The notes under the pieces are model-generated. The model saw nothing but the letters and a program-made list of their open reading frames with translations. It ran no database searches and was not told the DNA's origin. Positions 1 to 8,874 of a DNA stretch of 10,000 nucleotides are shown here, piece by piece. This stretch comes from Asticcacaulis sp. Lineage in GTDB: Bacteria > Pseudomonadota > Alphaproteobacteria > Caulobacterales > Caulobacteraceae. The position numbers and the translations under genes were made by a program. The stretch's first letter is position 1, and each line of letters opens with the position of its first letter. The stretch covers positions 1-10,000 of the forward strand of contig NZ_JAIWNX010000092.1 of the NCBI RefSeq assembly GCF_020217185.1, in the 5' to 3' direction.

Positions 1-342
1 ATATCCGAACGCGCCGTCTTCCCGAAGGGCGAGGCCAAAGAGGACTGGGCCATCTTCCGCGCCCTGTCGGCCAGGCTGGGCAAGACCCTGCCTTACGACA
101 GCCTGTCGGACCTGCGCCGCACTCTGATCACCGATCATCCGACCTTTGGCCGCATCGACGCGCGCCCGACGCCCAAGGCGTTCGACGTGGCGATACTGGG
201 GGCCAAGGGCGAGATCACCGGCGAAACCTTCGCCAGCACTATCAAAGACTTCTACCTGACCAACCCCATCGCGCGGGCGTCCGTGGCCATGGCCGATATT
301 TCGGCCACCCGGTCCGGTCCGGTGAGCCTGGCGGCGGAGTAA
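1..342 (+). CDS. nuoG: NADH-quinone oxidoreductase subunit G, C-terminal part (5' end outside window)
   Basis: The window opens inside an ORF in frame 1 that gives 113 residues and ends in TAA at 340-342. The tail contains the segment DFYLTNPIARAS followed by AMADIS, which I recognise as the usual C-terminus of alphaproteobacterial NuoG. NuoG is the large Fe-S subunit of the complex I peripheral arm, in the cytoplasm, passing electrons from the NuoEF module towards NuoI. Only the C-terminal region related to the molybdopterin-oxidoreductase fold is visible; the N-terminal ferredoxin-like Fe-S domains lie upstream. nuoH starts 6 nt after the stop, and the GGAG at the end of nuoG (336-339) acts as its ribosome-binding site. 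Identification rests on the tail motif and on the immediate nuoH neighbour. Confidence 0.93.
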   Translation: MSERAVFPKGEAKEDWAIFRALSARLGKTLPYDSLSDLRRTLITDHPTFGRIDARPTPKAFDVAILGAKGEITGETFASTIKDFYLTNPIARASVAMADISATRSGPVSLAAE

Positions 343-348
343 GAGCAT

Positions 349-1434
349 ATGACAGACGCTAATTTCTGGGCCGGTCCGTGGGGCTGGACGATCATCACCA
401 TCGGGCAGGCTCTCGCCGTTATCGTCGGCGTGATGGTCTCTCTGGCCTTCCTGCTGTGGGGTGACCGCAAGGTGTGGGCCGGCGTGCAGATGCGCAAAGG
501 ACCGAACGTCGTCGGTCCCTTCGGCCTGATGCAGTCCTTCGCCGACTTCTTCAAGTTCGTGCTGAAAGAAGTGATCATCCCCGCCGGGGCTGATAAGCCG
601 GTCTTCCTGATCGCGCCGCTTCTGACCTTCGTTCTGGCCTTCATGTCGTGGGCGGTCATTCCGTTTGCGCCGGGCTGGGTGGTGTCGAACATCAATGTCG
701 GCATCCTTTACCTGTTCGCCATTTCGTCGCTCGGTGTCTATGGCATCATCATGGGCGGCTGGGCCTCGAACTCGAAATACCCCTTCCTTGGCGGCCTGCG
801 GTCCGCCGCGCAGATGGTGTCCTACGAAGTGTCGCTGGGCTTCATCATCATCACGGTTGTGCTGCTGGCCGGGTCGATGAACCTGTCGGATATCGTCAAC
901 AAGCAAGCGGGGGGCTTCTGGAACTGGAACTTCCTCGGCGGCGGTGGGCTTCTGGGCCTCGGCATCATCAAGCTGCCGGTCATGTTCGGCATGATGGTTA
1001 TGTTCTACATTTCGGCTCTGGCCGAAACCAACCGTCCGCCGTTCGACCTGCCGGAAGCCGAATCCGAACTGGTCGCCGGTTATCAGGTCGAATATTCCTC
1101 GACGCCGTACCTGTTGTTCATGATCGGTGAATACGCCAACATCGTGCTGATGTGCGCTATGATCACCATCCTGTTCTTTGGCGGCTGGCAATCGCCCATC
1201 CCGATGGACTCGATCATTGCCCCCGGCACTCTGGCCTACACCCTGATCAGCCTCGGCTGGTTCATCGTCAAGGTGGTGTTCTGGTTCATCATGTTCGCCA
1301 TCGCCAAGGCCATCGTCCCGCGCTACCGCTACGATCAGCTTATGCGTCTGGGCTGGAAGGTCTTTCTGCCCCTGTCTCTCGTTGCCGTCGTTATCATCGC
1401 GGCCTACCAGGTTTTCGGAGGTAATTTCGCATGA
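349..1434 (+). CDS. nuoH: NADH-quinone oxidoreductase subunit H (membrane, quinone-site subunit)
   Basis: A 361-residue, strongly hydrophobic protein of normal NuoH length (about 8 membrane helices). NuoH links the peripheral and membrane arms of complex I and forms part of the quinone chamber. Visible family motifs are [20 protein letters not shown] (residues 39-58), [18 protein letters not shown] (148-165), and [17 protein letters not shown] (225-241) followed by [10 protein letters not shown]; the last is the acidic cytoplasmic loop near the quinone tunnel. The ATG at 349 has GGAG at 336-339, 9 nt upstream, and lies just after the nuoG stop. The gene ends in TGA overlapping the nuoI start as ATGA, which indicates translational coupling. 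No truncation or missing motif was seen. Confidence 0.97.
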   Translation: MTDANFWAGPWGWTIITIGQALAVIVGVMVSLAFLLWGDRKVWAGVQMRKGPNVVGPFGLMQSFADFFKFVLKEVIIPAGADKPVFLIAPLLTFVLAFMSWAVIPFAPGWVVSNINVGILYLFAISSLGVYGIIMGGWASNSKYPFLGGLRSAAQMVSYEVSLGFIIITVVLLAGSMNLSDIVNKQAGGFWNWNFLGGGGLLGLGIIKLPVMFGMMVMFYISALAETNRPPFDLPEAESELVAGYQVEYSSTPYLLFMIGEYANIVLMCAMITILFFGGWQSPIPMDSIIAPGTLAYTLISLGWFIVKVVFWFIMFAIAKAIVPRYRYDQLMRLGWKVFLPLSLVAVVIIAAYQVFGGNFA

Positions 1435-1922
1435 TCGGCCGTCTTGTCCAAGCCGCCAAGGGCGCGCTGTTGCTTGACTTCGTCGGGGCCACGGGCCTTG
1501 CCGTGAAATATATGTTCAAGCCGAAGAAGACCATCAACTACCCGTTCGAGAAGGGGCCGATCAGCCCGCGTTTCCGCGGTGAGCACGCCCTGCGTCGCTA
1601 TCCCAACGGCGAAGAACGCTGCATAGCCTGCAAGCTGTGCGAAGCCATCTGCCCGGCTCAGGCCATCACCATCGAGGCCGAACCGCGCGAAGACGGGTCG
1701 CGCCGCACGACGCGCTACGACATCGACATGGTGAAGTGCATCTATTGCGGCCTGTGTCAGGAAGCCTGTCCGGTCGATGCCATCGTCGAAGGCCCGAACT
1801 TCGAATTCGCCACCGATACGCGCGAAGAACTGTACTACGACAAGTCGAAGCTGCTGGCCAATGGCGACCGCTGGGAGCGCGAGATTGCACGCGCCCTCGA
1901 ACTGGACGCGCCTTACCGTTAA
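1431..1922 (+). CDS. nuoI: NADH-quinone oxidoreductase subunit I (2x[4Fe-4S] ferredoxin-like)
   Basis: A 163-residue protein of the usual alphaproteobacterial NuoI size. It has two classical CxxCxxCxxxCP cluster motifs: Cys64, 67, 70, 74 and Cys103, 106, 109, 113. These bind two [4Fe-4S] clusters (N6a and N6b) that carry electrons to cluster N2 and quinone at the base of the peripheral arm. The N-terminal 30 residues include an amphipathic/hydrophobic stretch ([17 protein letters not shown]) that lies against the membrane in this family. The start ATG overlaps the nuoH stop (ATGA) and is preceded by GGAGG at 1417-1421 with 9-nt spacing. After the TAA the operon is interrupted by a 199-bp non-coding gap, the only sizeable gap between nuo genes in this window. 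Confidence 0.97.
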   Translation: MIGRLVQAAKGALLLDFVGATGLAVKYMFKPKKTINYPFEKGPISPRFRGEHALRRYPNGEERCIACKLCEAICPAQAITIEAEPREDGSRRTTRYDIDMVKCIYCGLCQEACPVDAIVEGPNFEFATDTREELYYDKSKLLANGDRWEREIARALELDAPYR

Positions 1923-1931
1923 GGCGCGTGA

Positions 1932-1975
1932 GCGCGTTCCGAAAAGTGTGAAGCGGTTTTCGGAAACAAACGCGC
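1932..1975. repeat. nested inverted repeat 1 (alphaproteobacterial intergenic repeat type)
   Basis: A perfect 9-bp inner stem, TTCCGAAAA (1937-1945) with TTTTCGGAA (1957-1965), encloses an 11-nt loop GTGTGAAGCGG. An outer stem GCGCG (1932-1936) with CGCGC (1971-1975) is separated from it by a one-sided bulge of about 5 nt. From memory, the core GTTCCGAAAAGTGTGAAGCGG resembles a dispersed palindromic repeat found between genes in many alphaproteobacteria, comparable to the Rhizobium RIME and Caulobacter CIR mosaic elements. The structure is seen directly; the family assignment is recollection and would need a genome search. Confidence 0.75.
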
Positions 1976-1988
1976 GACAAGAGAGTAG

Positions 1989-2014
1989 GAGCGCTTCCCA
2001 ATCGGGAAGTGCTC
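1989..2014. repeat. inverted repeat 2, 11-bp stem with AATC loop
   Basis: GAGCGCTTCCC (1989-1999) pairs with GGGAAGTGCTC (2004-2014) over 11 positions with one G-T wobble, leaving a 4-nt loop AATC. This is the second palindrome of the composite repeat that starts at 1932. It is not followed by a T-tract, so it is unlikely to act as an intrinsic terminator. The stem is self-complementary on both strands and could fold in the nuo mRNA. Confidence 0.75.
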
Positions 2015-2018
2015 TGGA

Positions 2019-2043
2019 ATATCCACCGATTCCGTAAGGATAT
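2019..2043. repeat. inverted repeat 3, 6-bp stem with a GATTC in its loop
   Basis: ATATCC (2019-2024) pairs with GGATAT (2038-2043) around a 13-nt loop containing GATTC at 2028-2032. An alternative pairing, GGAAT (2016-2020) with ATTCC (2029-2033), competes for the same bases. GATTC is a GANTC site, the target of the CcrM methylase of Caulobacter-type alphaproteobacteria. It is the only GANTC I noticed within this spacer, though GANTC also occurs in the flanking genes. The stem is short, so confidence is moderate. Confidence 0.5.
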
Positions 2044-2046
2044 GCC

Positions 2047-2094
2047 TTGCGGGATCACAGTCTGAGGGGCTAGGGAGCGATCCCGAACCCGCAA
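2047..2094. repeat. inverted repeat 4 upstream of nuoJ
   Basis: TTGCGGG (2047-2053) pairs with CCCGCAA (2088-2094), a perfect 7-bp stem around a 34-nt interior. Inside it, GGGA (2073-2076) and TCCC (2081-2084) form a small hairpin with a GCGA loop, which fits the GNRA tetraloop pattern. An alternative pairing is GGGATC (2051-2056) with GATCCC (2079-2084). The structure ends 14 nt before the nuoJ ribosome-binding site, so it could shape the leader of the nuoJ half of the transcript; that effect is inferred. Confidence 0.5.
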
Positions 2095-2108
2095 AGTAGA
2101 GAAGGGGC

Positions 2109-2113
2109 GGAGG
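2109..2113 (+). promoter_or_regulatory. nuoJ ribosome-binding site
   Basis: GGAGG lies 8 nt upstream of the nuoJ ATG. A full-strength site is expected here because nuoJ follows a 199-bp untranslated gap and cannot rely on ribosomes coming directly from nuoI. It supports the ATG at 2122 as the start. Confidence 0.8.
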
Positions 2114-2121
2114 TCCCGATC

Positions 2122-2730
2122 ATGCTGGCAATAGCCTTTTACATTCTGGCGGCCGTGACCGTCGTATCGGGGGCGTTGGTGATTACCGCGCGCAACCCGG
2201 TGCACTCGGTGCTGTTTCTGATCCTCGCCTTCTTTTCGGCGGCGGGCCTGTTCGTCCTGATGGGGGCGGAGTTCCTCGCCATGCTGCTGGTCGTCGTCTA
2301 TGTCGGCGCGGTGGCGGTCCTCTTCCTCTTCGTCGTCATGATGCTGGATGTGGATTTCACCAAGTTGCGGCAGGGCTTCGCCAACTACCTCCCCATCGGC
2401 ATGGTGGTCGGTATTCTTCTGCTGATCGAGCTGATCATGATCTCCTCGGCGGTGGCGCAGCGCGGCGCGGCGGCGGGTCAATCGCCGCAGGTCTATGACG
2501 CTGAGATGAGCAATATCGAAGCGATCGGTCGCGTGCTCTACACAGATTACGTCTATGTCTTCCAGGCGGCGGGTCTGGTGCTTCTGGTGGCCATGATCGG
2601 CGCCATCGTGCTGACGCTCCAGCACCGCACCTATGTCAAGCGTCAGGACATCCACACCCAGGTGACGCGCCGCCGCAAGGACGCCGTGGCCATCGTCAAG
2701 GTCAAAACCGGCGAAGGAATCAAGGAATGA
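2122..2730 (+). CDS. nuoJ: NADH-quinone oxidoreductase subunit J
   Basis: A 202-residue membrane protein, the usual size for alphaproteobacterial NuoJ, with about five predicted helices. NuoJ is part of the complex I membrane arm next to NuoH and NuoK. Recognisable segments are [14 protein letters not shown] (25-38), then [20 protein letters not shown] (48-67) running into FLFVVMMLD; the latter is the highly conserved third helix, with Tyr60 in the position of the pi-bulge. [20 protein letters not shown] (131-150) leads into the last helix. The C-terminus from about 168 is basic and probably cytoplasmic. The stop overlaps the nuoK start (ATGA at 2727-2730). Confidence 0.96.
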   Translation: MLAIAFYILAAVTVVSGALVITARNPVHSVLFLILAFFSAAGLFVLMGAEFLAMLLVVVYVGAVAVLFLFVVMMLDVDFTKLRQGFANYLPIGMVVGILLLIELIMISSAVAQRGAAAGQSPQVYDAEMSNIEAIGRVLYTDYVYVFQAAGLVLLVAMIGAIVLTLQHRTYVKRQDIHTQVTRRRKDAVAIVKVKTGEGIKE

Positions 2731-3035
2731 CTATCGGTCTTGAACACTATCTGATCGTTTCGGCCATCCTGTTCACCATCGGGGTGTTCGGCATCTTCAT
2801 GAACCGCCGCAACATCATCATCATCCTGATGTCGATCGAACTGATCCTGCTCGCGGTCAATATCAACTTCGTCGCCTTCTCGACGCACCTGCATAATGTG
2901 CAGGGTCAGATCATGGCGATGTTCGTCCTCACCGTTGCGGCTGCGGAAGCGGCGGTCGGTCTGGCTATTCTTGTGACGTTCTTCCGTAACCGCGGTGACA
3001 TCGAAGTCGATGACGCCAGCATGATGAAGGGCTAA
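2727..3035 (+). CDS. nuoK: NADH-quinone oxidoreductase subunit K
   Basis: A 102-residue protein with three hydrophobic helices, the canonical NuoK size and a relative of MrpC. Both membrane-buried glutamates of the family are present: Glu38 in [11 protein letters not shown] and Glu74 in [10 protein letters not shown], corresponding to E. coli Glu36 and Glu72, which are needed for proton pumping. The C-terminus is a short charged tail. Start: the ATG overlaps the nuoJ TGA, with AAGGA at 2714-2718 8 nt upstream. The next gene, nuoL, begins 8 nt after the stop. Confidence 0.97.
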   Translation: MTIGLEHYLIVSAILFTIGVFGIFMNRRNIIIILMSIELILLAVNINFVAFSTHLHNVQGQIMAMFVLTVAAAEAAVGLAILVTFFRNRGDIEVDDASMMKG

Positions 3036-3043
3036 GGGAAGTC

Positions 3044-5115
<2,072 letters not shown>

Positions 5116-5116
<1 letters not shown>

Positions 5117-5123
5117 GGGAGAG
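5116..5123 (+). promoter_or_regulatory. nuoM ribosome-binding site (decides the start)
   Basis: GGGGAGAG begins on the last base of the nuoL stop codon and lies 9 nt before the ATG at 5133. The same frame is open upstream to another ATG at 5094, inside nuoL, but that ATG has no comparable site and would add 13 non-hydrophobic residues. The site therefore favours 5133 as the nuoM start. Confidence 0.75.
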
Positions 5124-5132
5124 CTTTTAAGT

Positions 5133-6635
5133 ATGTCACCGGTAATCCCCAATCTTCTCAGCCTTATTACCTTCCTGCCACTGGTAGGGGCGTTGGCCAT
5201 CCTTGGCGTCAAATGGGTCTCGCGCAAGGATGACGCCAGCGTCATCGAGCGCAATGCCAAGTGGATCGCCCTGTGGACGACGCTGGCGACCTTGGCGCTG
5301 ACGGTCGTCCTGCTGGCGGGCTTCGACCGCACCACCACCGACTATCAGTTCGTGGAAAAGGTGCAGTGGTTCAGCTTCCTGAGCTACCACATGGGTGTCG
5401 ATGGCATTTCGGTGCTGTTCGTGGCCCTGACGGCGCTGCTGATGCCGCTGTGCATCCTCGCCTCGTGGGACTCGGTCAAGACGCGCCTCGTCGAATATAT
5501 GATCGCCTTCCTCGTACTGGAAACGTTGGTCATCGGCGTGTTCACCGCGCTCGACCTGTTCCTCTTCTACGTCTTCTTCGAAGGCGGTCTGGTTCCGATG
5601 TTCCTCATCATCGGTATCTGGGGCGGCAAGGACCGTATCTACGCGGCCTATAAGTTCTTCCTCTATACCCTGCTGGGGTCCGTTCTGATGCTGGCGGCCA
5701 TGTTGTACATGGTCAGCGTCGCGGGCACGTCGGACATCCCGACCCTTTCGACCTACGCCTTCTCGCAAGCGGCGCAGCCGTGGCTGTGGTTCGCCTTCTT
5801 CGCCTCGTTCGCGGTGAAGATGCCGATGTGGCCGGTGCACACCTGGTTGCCCGACGCGCACGTGCAGGCCCCGACGGCGGGTTCGGTCATGCTGGCCGGT
5901 ATCCTGCTGAAGCTCGGCGGCTACGGGTTCATCCGCTTCAACCTGCCGATGTTCCCGCACGCTTCGGAACTGTTCACGCCCTTTGTGCTGACCCTGTCGG
6001 TGATCGCCATCGTCGTCACCTCGCTGATCGCCTTCCGTCAGACGGATATCAAGAAGCTCATCGCCTATTCGTCGGTCGCTCACATGGGCTTTGTGACCAT
6101 GGGGATCTTCGCCGGTAATCAGGCGGGCGTGCAGGGCGCGGTCTATCAGATGATCTCGCACGGCTTTATCTCCGGTGCGCTGTTCCTCTGCGTCGGTGTG
6201 GTCTATGACCGCTGGCACACGCGCGAAATCGCCTTCTACGGCGGTCTGACCAAGCTGATGCCGCACTTCGCCTTCGTCTTCCTGCTGTTCACCATGGCCA
6301 ATGTCGGCCTGCCGGGCACGTCGGGCTTTGTCGGGGAAATCCTGACCATGACCGGCCTCTATCAGGCTTCGACCTGGGCCGCGCTGGTTGCCGCCACGGG
6401 TGTTATCCTGTCGGCCATGTACGCCCTGACCCTGTTCAAGCGCGTCATGTACGGCGAGGTGACCAATGAACAGCTCAAGGGCCATCCGGACCTGAGCTTG
6501 CGTGAAAAAATCATCTTTGCGCCCCTGATCGCGGGGACGCTGCTGCTGGGTATCTATCCGGCCTTTGTATTTGACTTTACCACCGCCAGCGTGGACGCCG
6601 TTGTGGCGACGTACCGCGCTGTTATCGGCGGATAG
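5133..6635 (+). CDS. nuoM: NADH-quinone oxidoreductase subunit M (antiporter-like pump)
   Basis: Read from the ATG at 5133 this is a 500-residue polytopic protein, normal for NuoM. It is one of three antiporter-like proton channels in the complex I membrane arm, lying between NuoL and NuoN. Key residues are visible: Glu150 in [18 protein letters not shown] (148-165), Lys229 in [19 protein letters not shown] (226-244), and Lys260 in [11 protein letters not shown], matching E. coli Glu144, Lys234 and Lys265. [19 protein letters not shown] and [10 protein letters not shown] follow as expected for the family. An upstream in-frame ATG at 5094 would extend it by 13 residues into nuoL; I reject it on ribosome-binding-site grounds. 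The gene starts 16 nt after nuoL and ends 11 nt before nuoN. Confidence 0.97.
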   Translation: MSPVIPNLLSLITFLPLVGALAILGVKWVSRKDDASVIERNAKWIALWTTLATLALTVVLLAGFDRTTTDYQFVEKVQWFSFLSYHMGVDGISVLFVALTALLMPLCILASWDSVKTRLVEYMIAFLVLETLVIGVFTALDLFLFYVFFEGGLVPMFLIIGIWGGKDRIYAAYKFFLYTLLGSVLMLAAMLYMVSVAGTSDIPTLSTYAFSQAAQPWLWFAFFASFAVKMPMWPVHTWLPDAHVQAPTAGSVMLAGILLKLGGYGFIRFNLPMFPHASELFTPFVLTLSVIAIVVTSLIAFRQTDIKKLIAYSSVAHMGFVTMGIFAGNQAGVQGAVYQMISHGFISGALFLCVGVVYDRWHTREIAFYGGLTKLMPHFAFVFLLFTMANVGLPGTSGFVGEILTMTGLYQASTWAALVAATGVILSAMYALTLFKRVMYGEVTNEQLKGHPDLSLREKIIFAPLIAGTLLLGIYPAFVFDFTTASVDAVVATYRAVIGG

Positions 6636-6646
6636 GAGCGCCCCTT

Positions 6647-8080
6647 ATGGATTTGACATCGGCTCTTCATCTGGCCCTTCCGGAACTGATCCTGGCGGTT
6701 TCCGTACTCGGCATCCTCGTTTACGGTGCGCTGCGCGGTGACAAGGCGGCAGGCTCTGTCGCGGCGCTGTGTGGTGCGGCCCTGATCGCGGCGGCCTTTG
6801 CTGCGGCCTTTAACGGTCACGGCAAGGTCTTCAACGGGGCCTTCATCGCTGACGGCGTGGCCAATTTCGCCAAGACCTTCATTTACATCGCCTCGGCTCT
6901 GGTGGTGGTGCTGGCGCGCGGCTATTTCGAGCGTCAGAACAATAACCGCTTCGAATTCCCCATCCTCGTCACCCTGTCGGCCATCGGCATGAGCATGATG
7001 GTGTCGGCGGGCGACCTGATCGCCCTCTATATCGGCCTCGAACTGAATTCGCTGGCGGCCTATGTCATGGCGGCCTTCCGCCGTGACGACGCCAAGGGTT
7101 CGGAAGCCGGTCTGAAGTATTTTGTGCTGGGTTCGCTGTCTTCGGGTCTGCTGCTCTACGGCATCTCGCTGGTCTATGGCTTTGCGGGTTCGATGAATTT
7201 CGACGCCATCGCGGCCTCGGCTCAGGCCAATATGCAGGTCGGCCTGATCTTCGGTCTGGTCTTCGTCATTGCCGGTCTGGCCTTCAAGGTCTCCGCTGCG
7301 CCGTTCCACATGTGGACGCCGGACGTCTATGAAGGTGCGCCGACCCCGGTCGTGGCCCTGTTCGCCGGCGCTCCGAAGTTTGCGGCTCTGGTGCTGCTGG
7401 CGCGCGTGCTCAACGACGCCTTTGCCGGTCTGCACGATCAGTGGGCGCAGGTGCTGCTGGCCATCGCCACCCTGTCCTTCCTGATCGGTGGCCTCGGCGG
7501 CCTGATGCAAAAGGACTTCAAGCGCCTGCTGGCCTATTCGTCGATTGCCAATATGGGCTATGCCATGCTGGCCCTGGCGGCCGGTACGGATAAGGGCGTC
7601 ATGGCGCTGCTGCTGTTCTCGGTCCTGTACATGGTCGATACGCTGGGCCTGTTCTCGGCGCAGATCGCCCTGTCGCGCAAGGGCATTGCCGTCAGCAAGA
7701 TCGACGACCTGTCGGGTCTGTCCAAGGTCGATATGAAGCTGACCATCGCCATCACGGTGCTGGCCCTGTCGGTGCTGGGGATGCCGCCCTTCTCCGGCTT
7801 CTGGGGCAAGTTCTTCGTCTTCGGTGCGGCCCTCGAAGCCGGTTACTGGGGCTTTGCCGTGGCCGGTCTGGTGGCTTCGGTCATCGCGGCCTTCTATTAC
7901 CTGCGTATCATCAAGGTGATGTGGTTCGATGGGGATAAGGGCGAGCTGGACAAGGCCCCGTTCGAGGCCAAGTGGATTGCCTATGCGGCCGCCGCCTTTG
8001 CCTTCCCGATCGCGGCCTTCGCCCTGTCCGGCCTCTATCCGCTGGCGGAAACGGCGGTCAAAAGCTTTGGCCTGAACTAA
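6647..8080 (+). CDS. nuoN: NADH-quinone oxidoreductase subunit N (antiporter-like pump)
   Basis: A 477-residue membrane protein of normal NuoN length and the last gene of the nuo operon. It is the antiporter-like subunit closest to NuoK. Glu132 (LYIGLELNSLAAYVMAAF, 127-144), Lys157 (GLKYFVLGSLSSG), Lys214 (LAFKVSAAPFHMWTPDVYEG, 211-230) and Lys244 (GAPKFAA) fit E. coli Glu133, Lys158, Lys217 and Lys247. QKDFKRLLAYSSIANMGYA (288-306) and GMPPFSGFWGKFFVF are further signatures. The ATG at 6647 has TAGGAG, including the nuoM stop codon (6633-6638), 8 nt upstream. A strong terminator follows 30 nt after the stop. The 541-codon frame on the opposite strand is a codon-bias shadow. Confidence 0.97.
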   Translation: MDLTSALHLALPELILAVSVLGILVYGALRGDKAAGSVAALCGAALIAAAFAAAFNGHGKVFNGAFIADGVANFAKTFIYIASALVVVLARGYFERQNNNRFEFPILVTLSAIGMSMMVSAGDLIALYIGLELNSLAAYVMAAFRRDDAKGSEAGLKYFVLGSLSSGLLLYGISLVYGFAGSMNFDAIAASAQANMQVGLIFGLVFVIAGLAFKVSAAPFHMWTPDVYEGAPTPVVALFAGAPKFAALVLLARVLNDAFAGLHDQWAQVLLAIATLSFLIGGLGGLMQKDFKRLLAYSSIANMGYAMLALAAGTDKGVMALLLFSVLYMVDTLGLFSAQIALSRKGIAVSKIDDLSGLSKVDMKLTIAITVLALSVLGMPPFSGFWGKFFVFGAALEAGYWGFAVAGLVASVIAAFYYLRIIKVMWFDGDKGELDKAPFEAKWIAYAAAAFAFPIAAFALSGLYPLAETAVKSFGLN

Positions 8081-8110
8081 CGCACTGTTGACGTAGCCTG
8101 ATTTATGGGG

Positions 8111-8142
8111 TGCAGGGGTTTGTAACCCCTGCATCTTTTTTT
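8111..8142 (+). terminator. intrinsic terminator at the end of the nuo operon
   Basis: A perfect 10-bp stem, TGCAGGGGTT (8111-8120) with AACCCCTGCA (8124-8133), has a 3-nt loop TGT and is followed by TC and seven T (8136-8142). This is a textbook Rho-independent terminator for transcripts coming out of nuoN. The T-tract ends only 3 nt before the ATG of birA at 8146, so the same DNA also forms the whole immediate upstream region of the next gene. Confidence 0.9.
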
Positions 8143-8145
8143 CAT

Positions 8146-8874
8146 ATGACACCTGTTGATCTGTTTGAAACCCTGACATCTACCCAGACTGAAGCCCTGA
8201 ACCGGCTACGGGCGGGAGATTGCGGCCCGCGCTGGATATGTGCGCAGCGCCAAACCGCCGGGCAGGGGCGTATGGGGCGTCAATGGGACGGGCCGTCGGG
8301 CAATCTGATGGCCTCGTGGTACGGGGTGCTGCCGGTCGAGATGCGCCGCGTGACGCAACTGTCCTTTGTGGCGGCTCTGGCGGTAACCGACGCGATCCGT
8401 CCCTTGCTTAGCGTGCCCGACCCCCTGAAGATCAAATGGCCGAACGACGTGCTGTACGAAGGGCGCAAGCTGTGCGGTATTCTGGCCCAGAGCGAAACCC
8501 TTGCGGCGGGTTTGGGTGTGGTCATCGGCATCGGCATCAATATCGCCGAAGCGCCGAAGGGGCTGAGCTATGGCACGGCGGCGCTCAATGAATTGACGGC
8601 GCAACCGCAAACCGTCGAAAGCATCTTAGACGCCCTCGATGCGACCCTGACGCGGCGTCTGGACGACTGGCTTGCGCATGGCTTTGAAGCCACAGCCGCG
8701 CAGTGGTGGGATCAGGCCTATGGCCGCGACCGCCTCTGTCTGATAGAGCAACACCCTCAGGCCCGGACGGGAACGATTCTTGGCCTTGATGACTATGGCG
8801 CGCTGCGCGTCAGAGACCCGGTCGGCACGATCCACGTGATCGCCAGCGGGTCCGTTTCGTATCCGGAGGCCTGA
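8146..8874 (+). CDS. birA: biotin-[acetyl-CoA-carboxylase] ligase, class I (no DNA-binding domain)
   Basis: A 242-residue biotin-protein ligase. It makes biotinyl-AMP and attaches biotin to the carrier protein of acetyl-CoA carboxylase and other biotin enzymes. Motifs in order: TSTQTEAL (11-18, equivalent to the usual DSTN segment), GQGRMGRQW (39-47, biotin/AMP loop), [10 protein letters not shown] (95-104), GRKLCGIL (106-113) with the probable catalytic Lys108, GIGINI (128-133), and a C-terminal SH3-like domain around 206-240. It lacks the N-terminal winged-helix of E. coli BirA, so it should not act as a biotin repressor. The frame is open back to a GTG at 8110 inside the terminator; the ATG at 8146 is preferred, since it gives the normal N-terminus. 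No Shine-Dalgarno is visible before it. Confidence 0.92.
   Translation: MTPVDLFETLTSTQTEALNRLRAGDCGPRWICAQRQTAGQGRMGRQWDGPSGNLMASWYGVLPVEMRRVTQLSFVAALAVTDAIRPLLSVPDPLKIKWPNDVLYEGRKLCGILAQSETLAAGLGVVIGIGINIAEAPKGLSYGTAALNELTAQPQTVESILDALDATLTRRLDDWLAHGFEATAAQWWDQAYGRDRLCLIEQHPQARTGTILGLDDYGALRVRDPVGTIHVIASGSVSYPEA
8865..8869 (+). promoter_or_regulatory. coaX ribosome-binding site inside birA
   Basis: GGAGG lies in the last codons of birA, 4 nt before the coaX ATG, closer than the usual 5-9 nt. Together with the TGATG overlap of stop and start, it suggests coaX is translated by ribosomes terminating on birA. Confidence 0.65.

Larger units (their letters stand above)
1923..2121. other. non-coding gap between nuoI and nuoJ holding several inverted repeats
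   Basis: This 199-bp spacer separates nuoHI from nuoJKLMN. I find no convincing gene in it: the reading frames that run into it are extensions of out-of-frame shadows of nuoI. It holds four inverted repeats, listed separately. There is no classical intrinsic terminator, because no stem is followed by a run of T, and I see no clear sigma-70-like promoter. The most likely reading is an intergenic palindromic repeat inserted within an operon and transcribed through, where it may form mRNA hairpins that affect stability or the stoichiometry of the two halves. That functional role is inference. Confidence 0.8.

Noticed and set aside
1989..2014. Second spacer palindrome as an intrinsic terminator for nuoI
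   Set aside because: The stem is strong but is followed by TGGAAT rather than a T-tract, so Rho-independent termination is unlikely.
1777..2037. Small + strand frame running from nuoI into the intergenic repeat
   Set aside because: The first half is out-of-frame nuoI and the second half is a translation of the palindromic repeat; such repeat-derived ORFs are typical spurious calls.
1666..2655. 329-codon minus-strand frame spanning nuoI, the spacer and nuoJ
   Set aside because: It crosses two real genes on the opposite strand and the palindromic spacer, and shows no domain or plausible start signal.
5136..6485. 449-codon minus-strand frame opposite nuoM
   Set aside because: Antisense to a gene with all catalytic residues conserved; the composition is that of reverse-complemented membrane-protein codons.
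8088..8116. TTGACG after nuoN as the -35 of a birA promoter
   Set aside because: TTGACG is present at 8088-8093, but no acceptable -10 element lies at either the 16-18 nt spacing or the shorter Caulobacter-type spacing, and any start there would still run into the terminator.
8110..8145. GTG start that would extend birA by 12 residues
   Set aside because: The extension would be encoded by the terminator stem and T-run itself; the ATG at 8146 gives the family-typical beginning.
6554..8179. 541-codon open frame on the minus strand opposite nuoN
   Set aside because: Its translation is rich in Arg, Gln, His, Asp and Gly with no recognisable domain, and it is exactly antisense to an unambiguous nuoN. 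High GC at third codon positions leaves antisense frames open.
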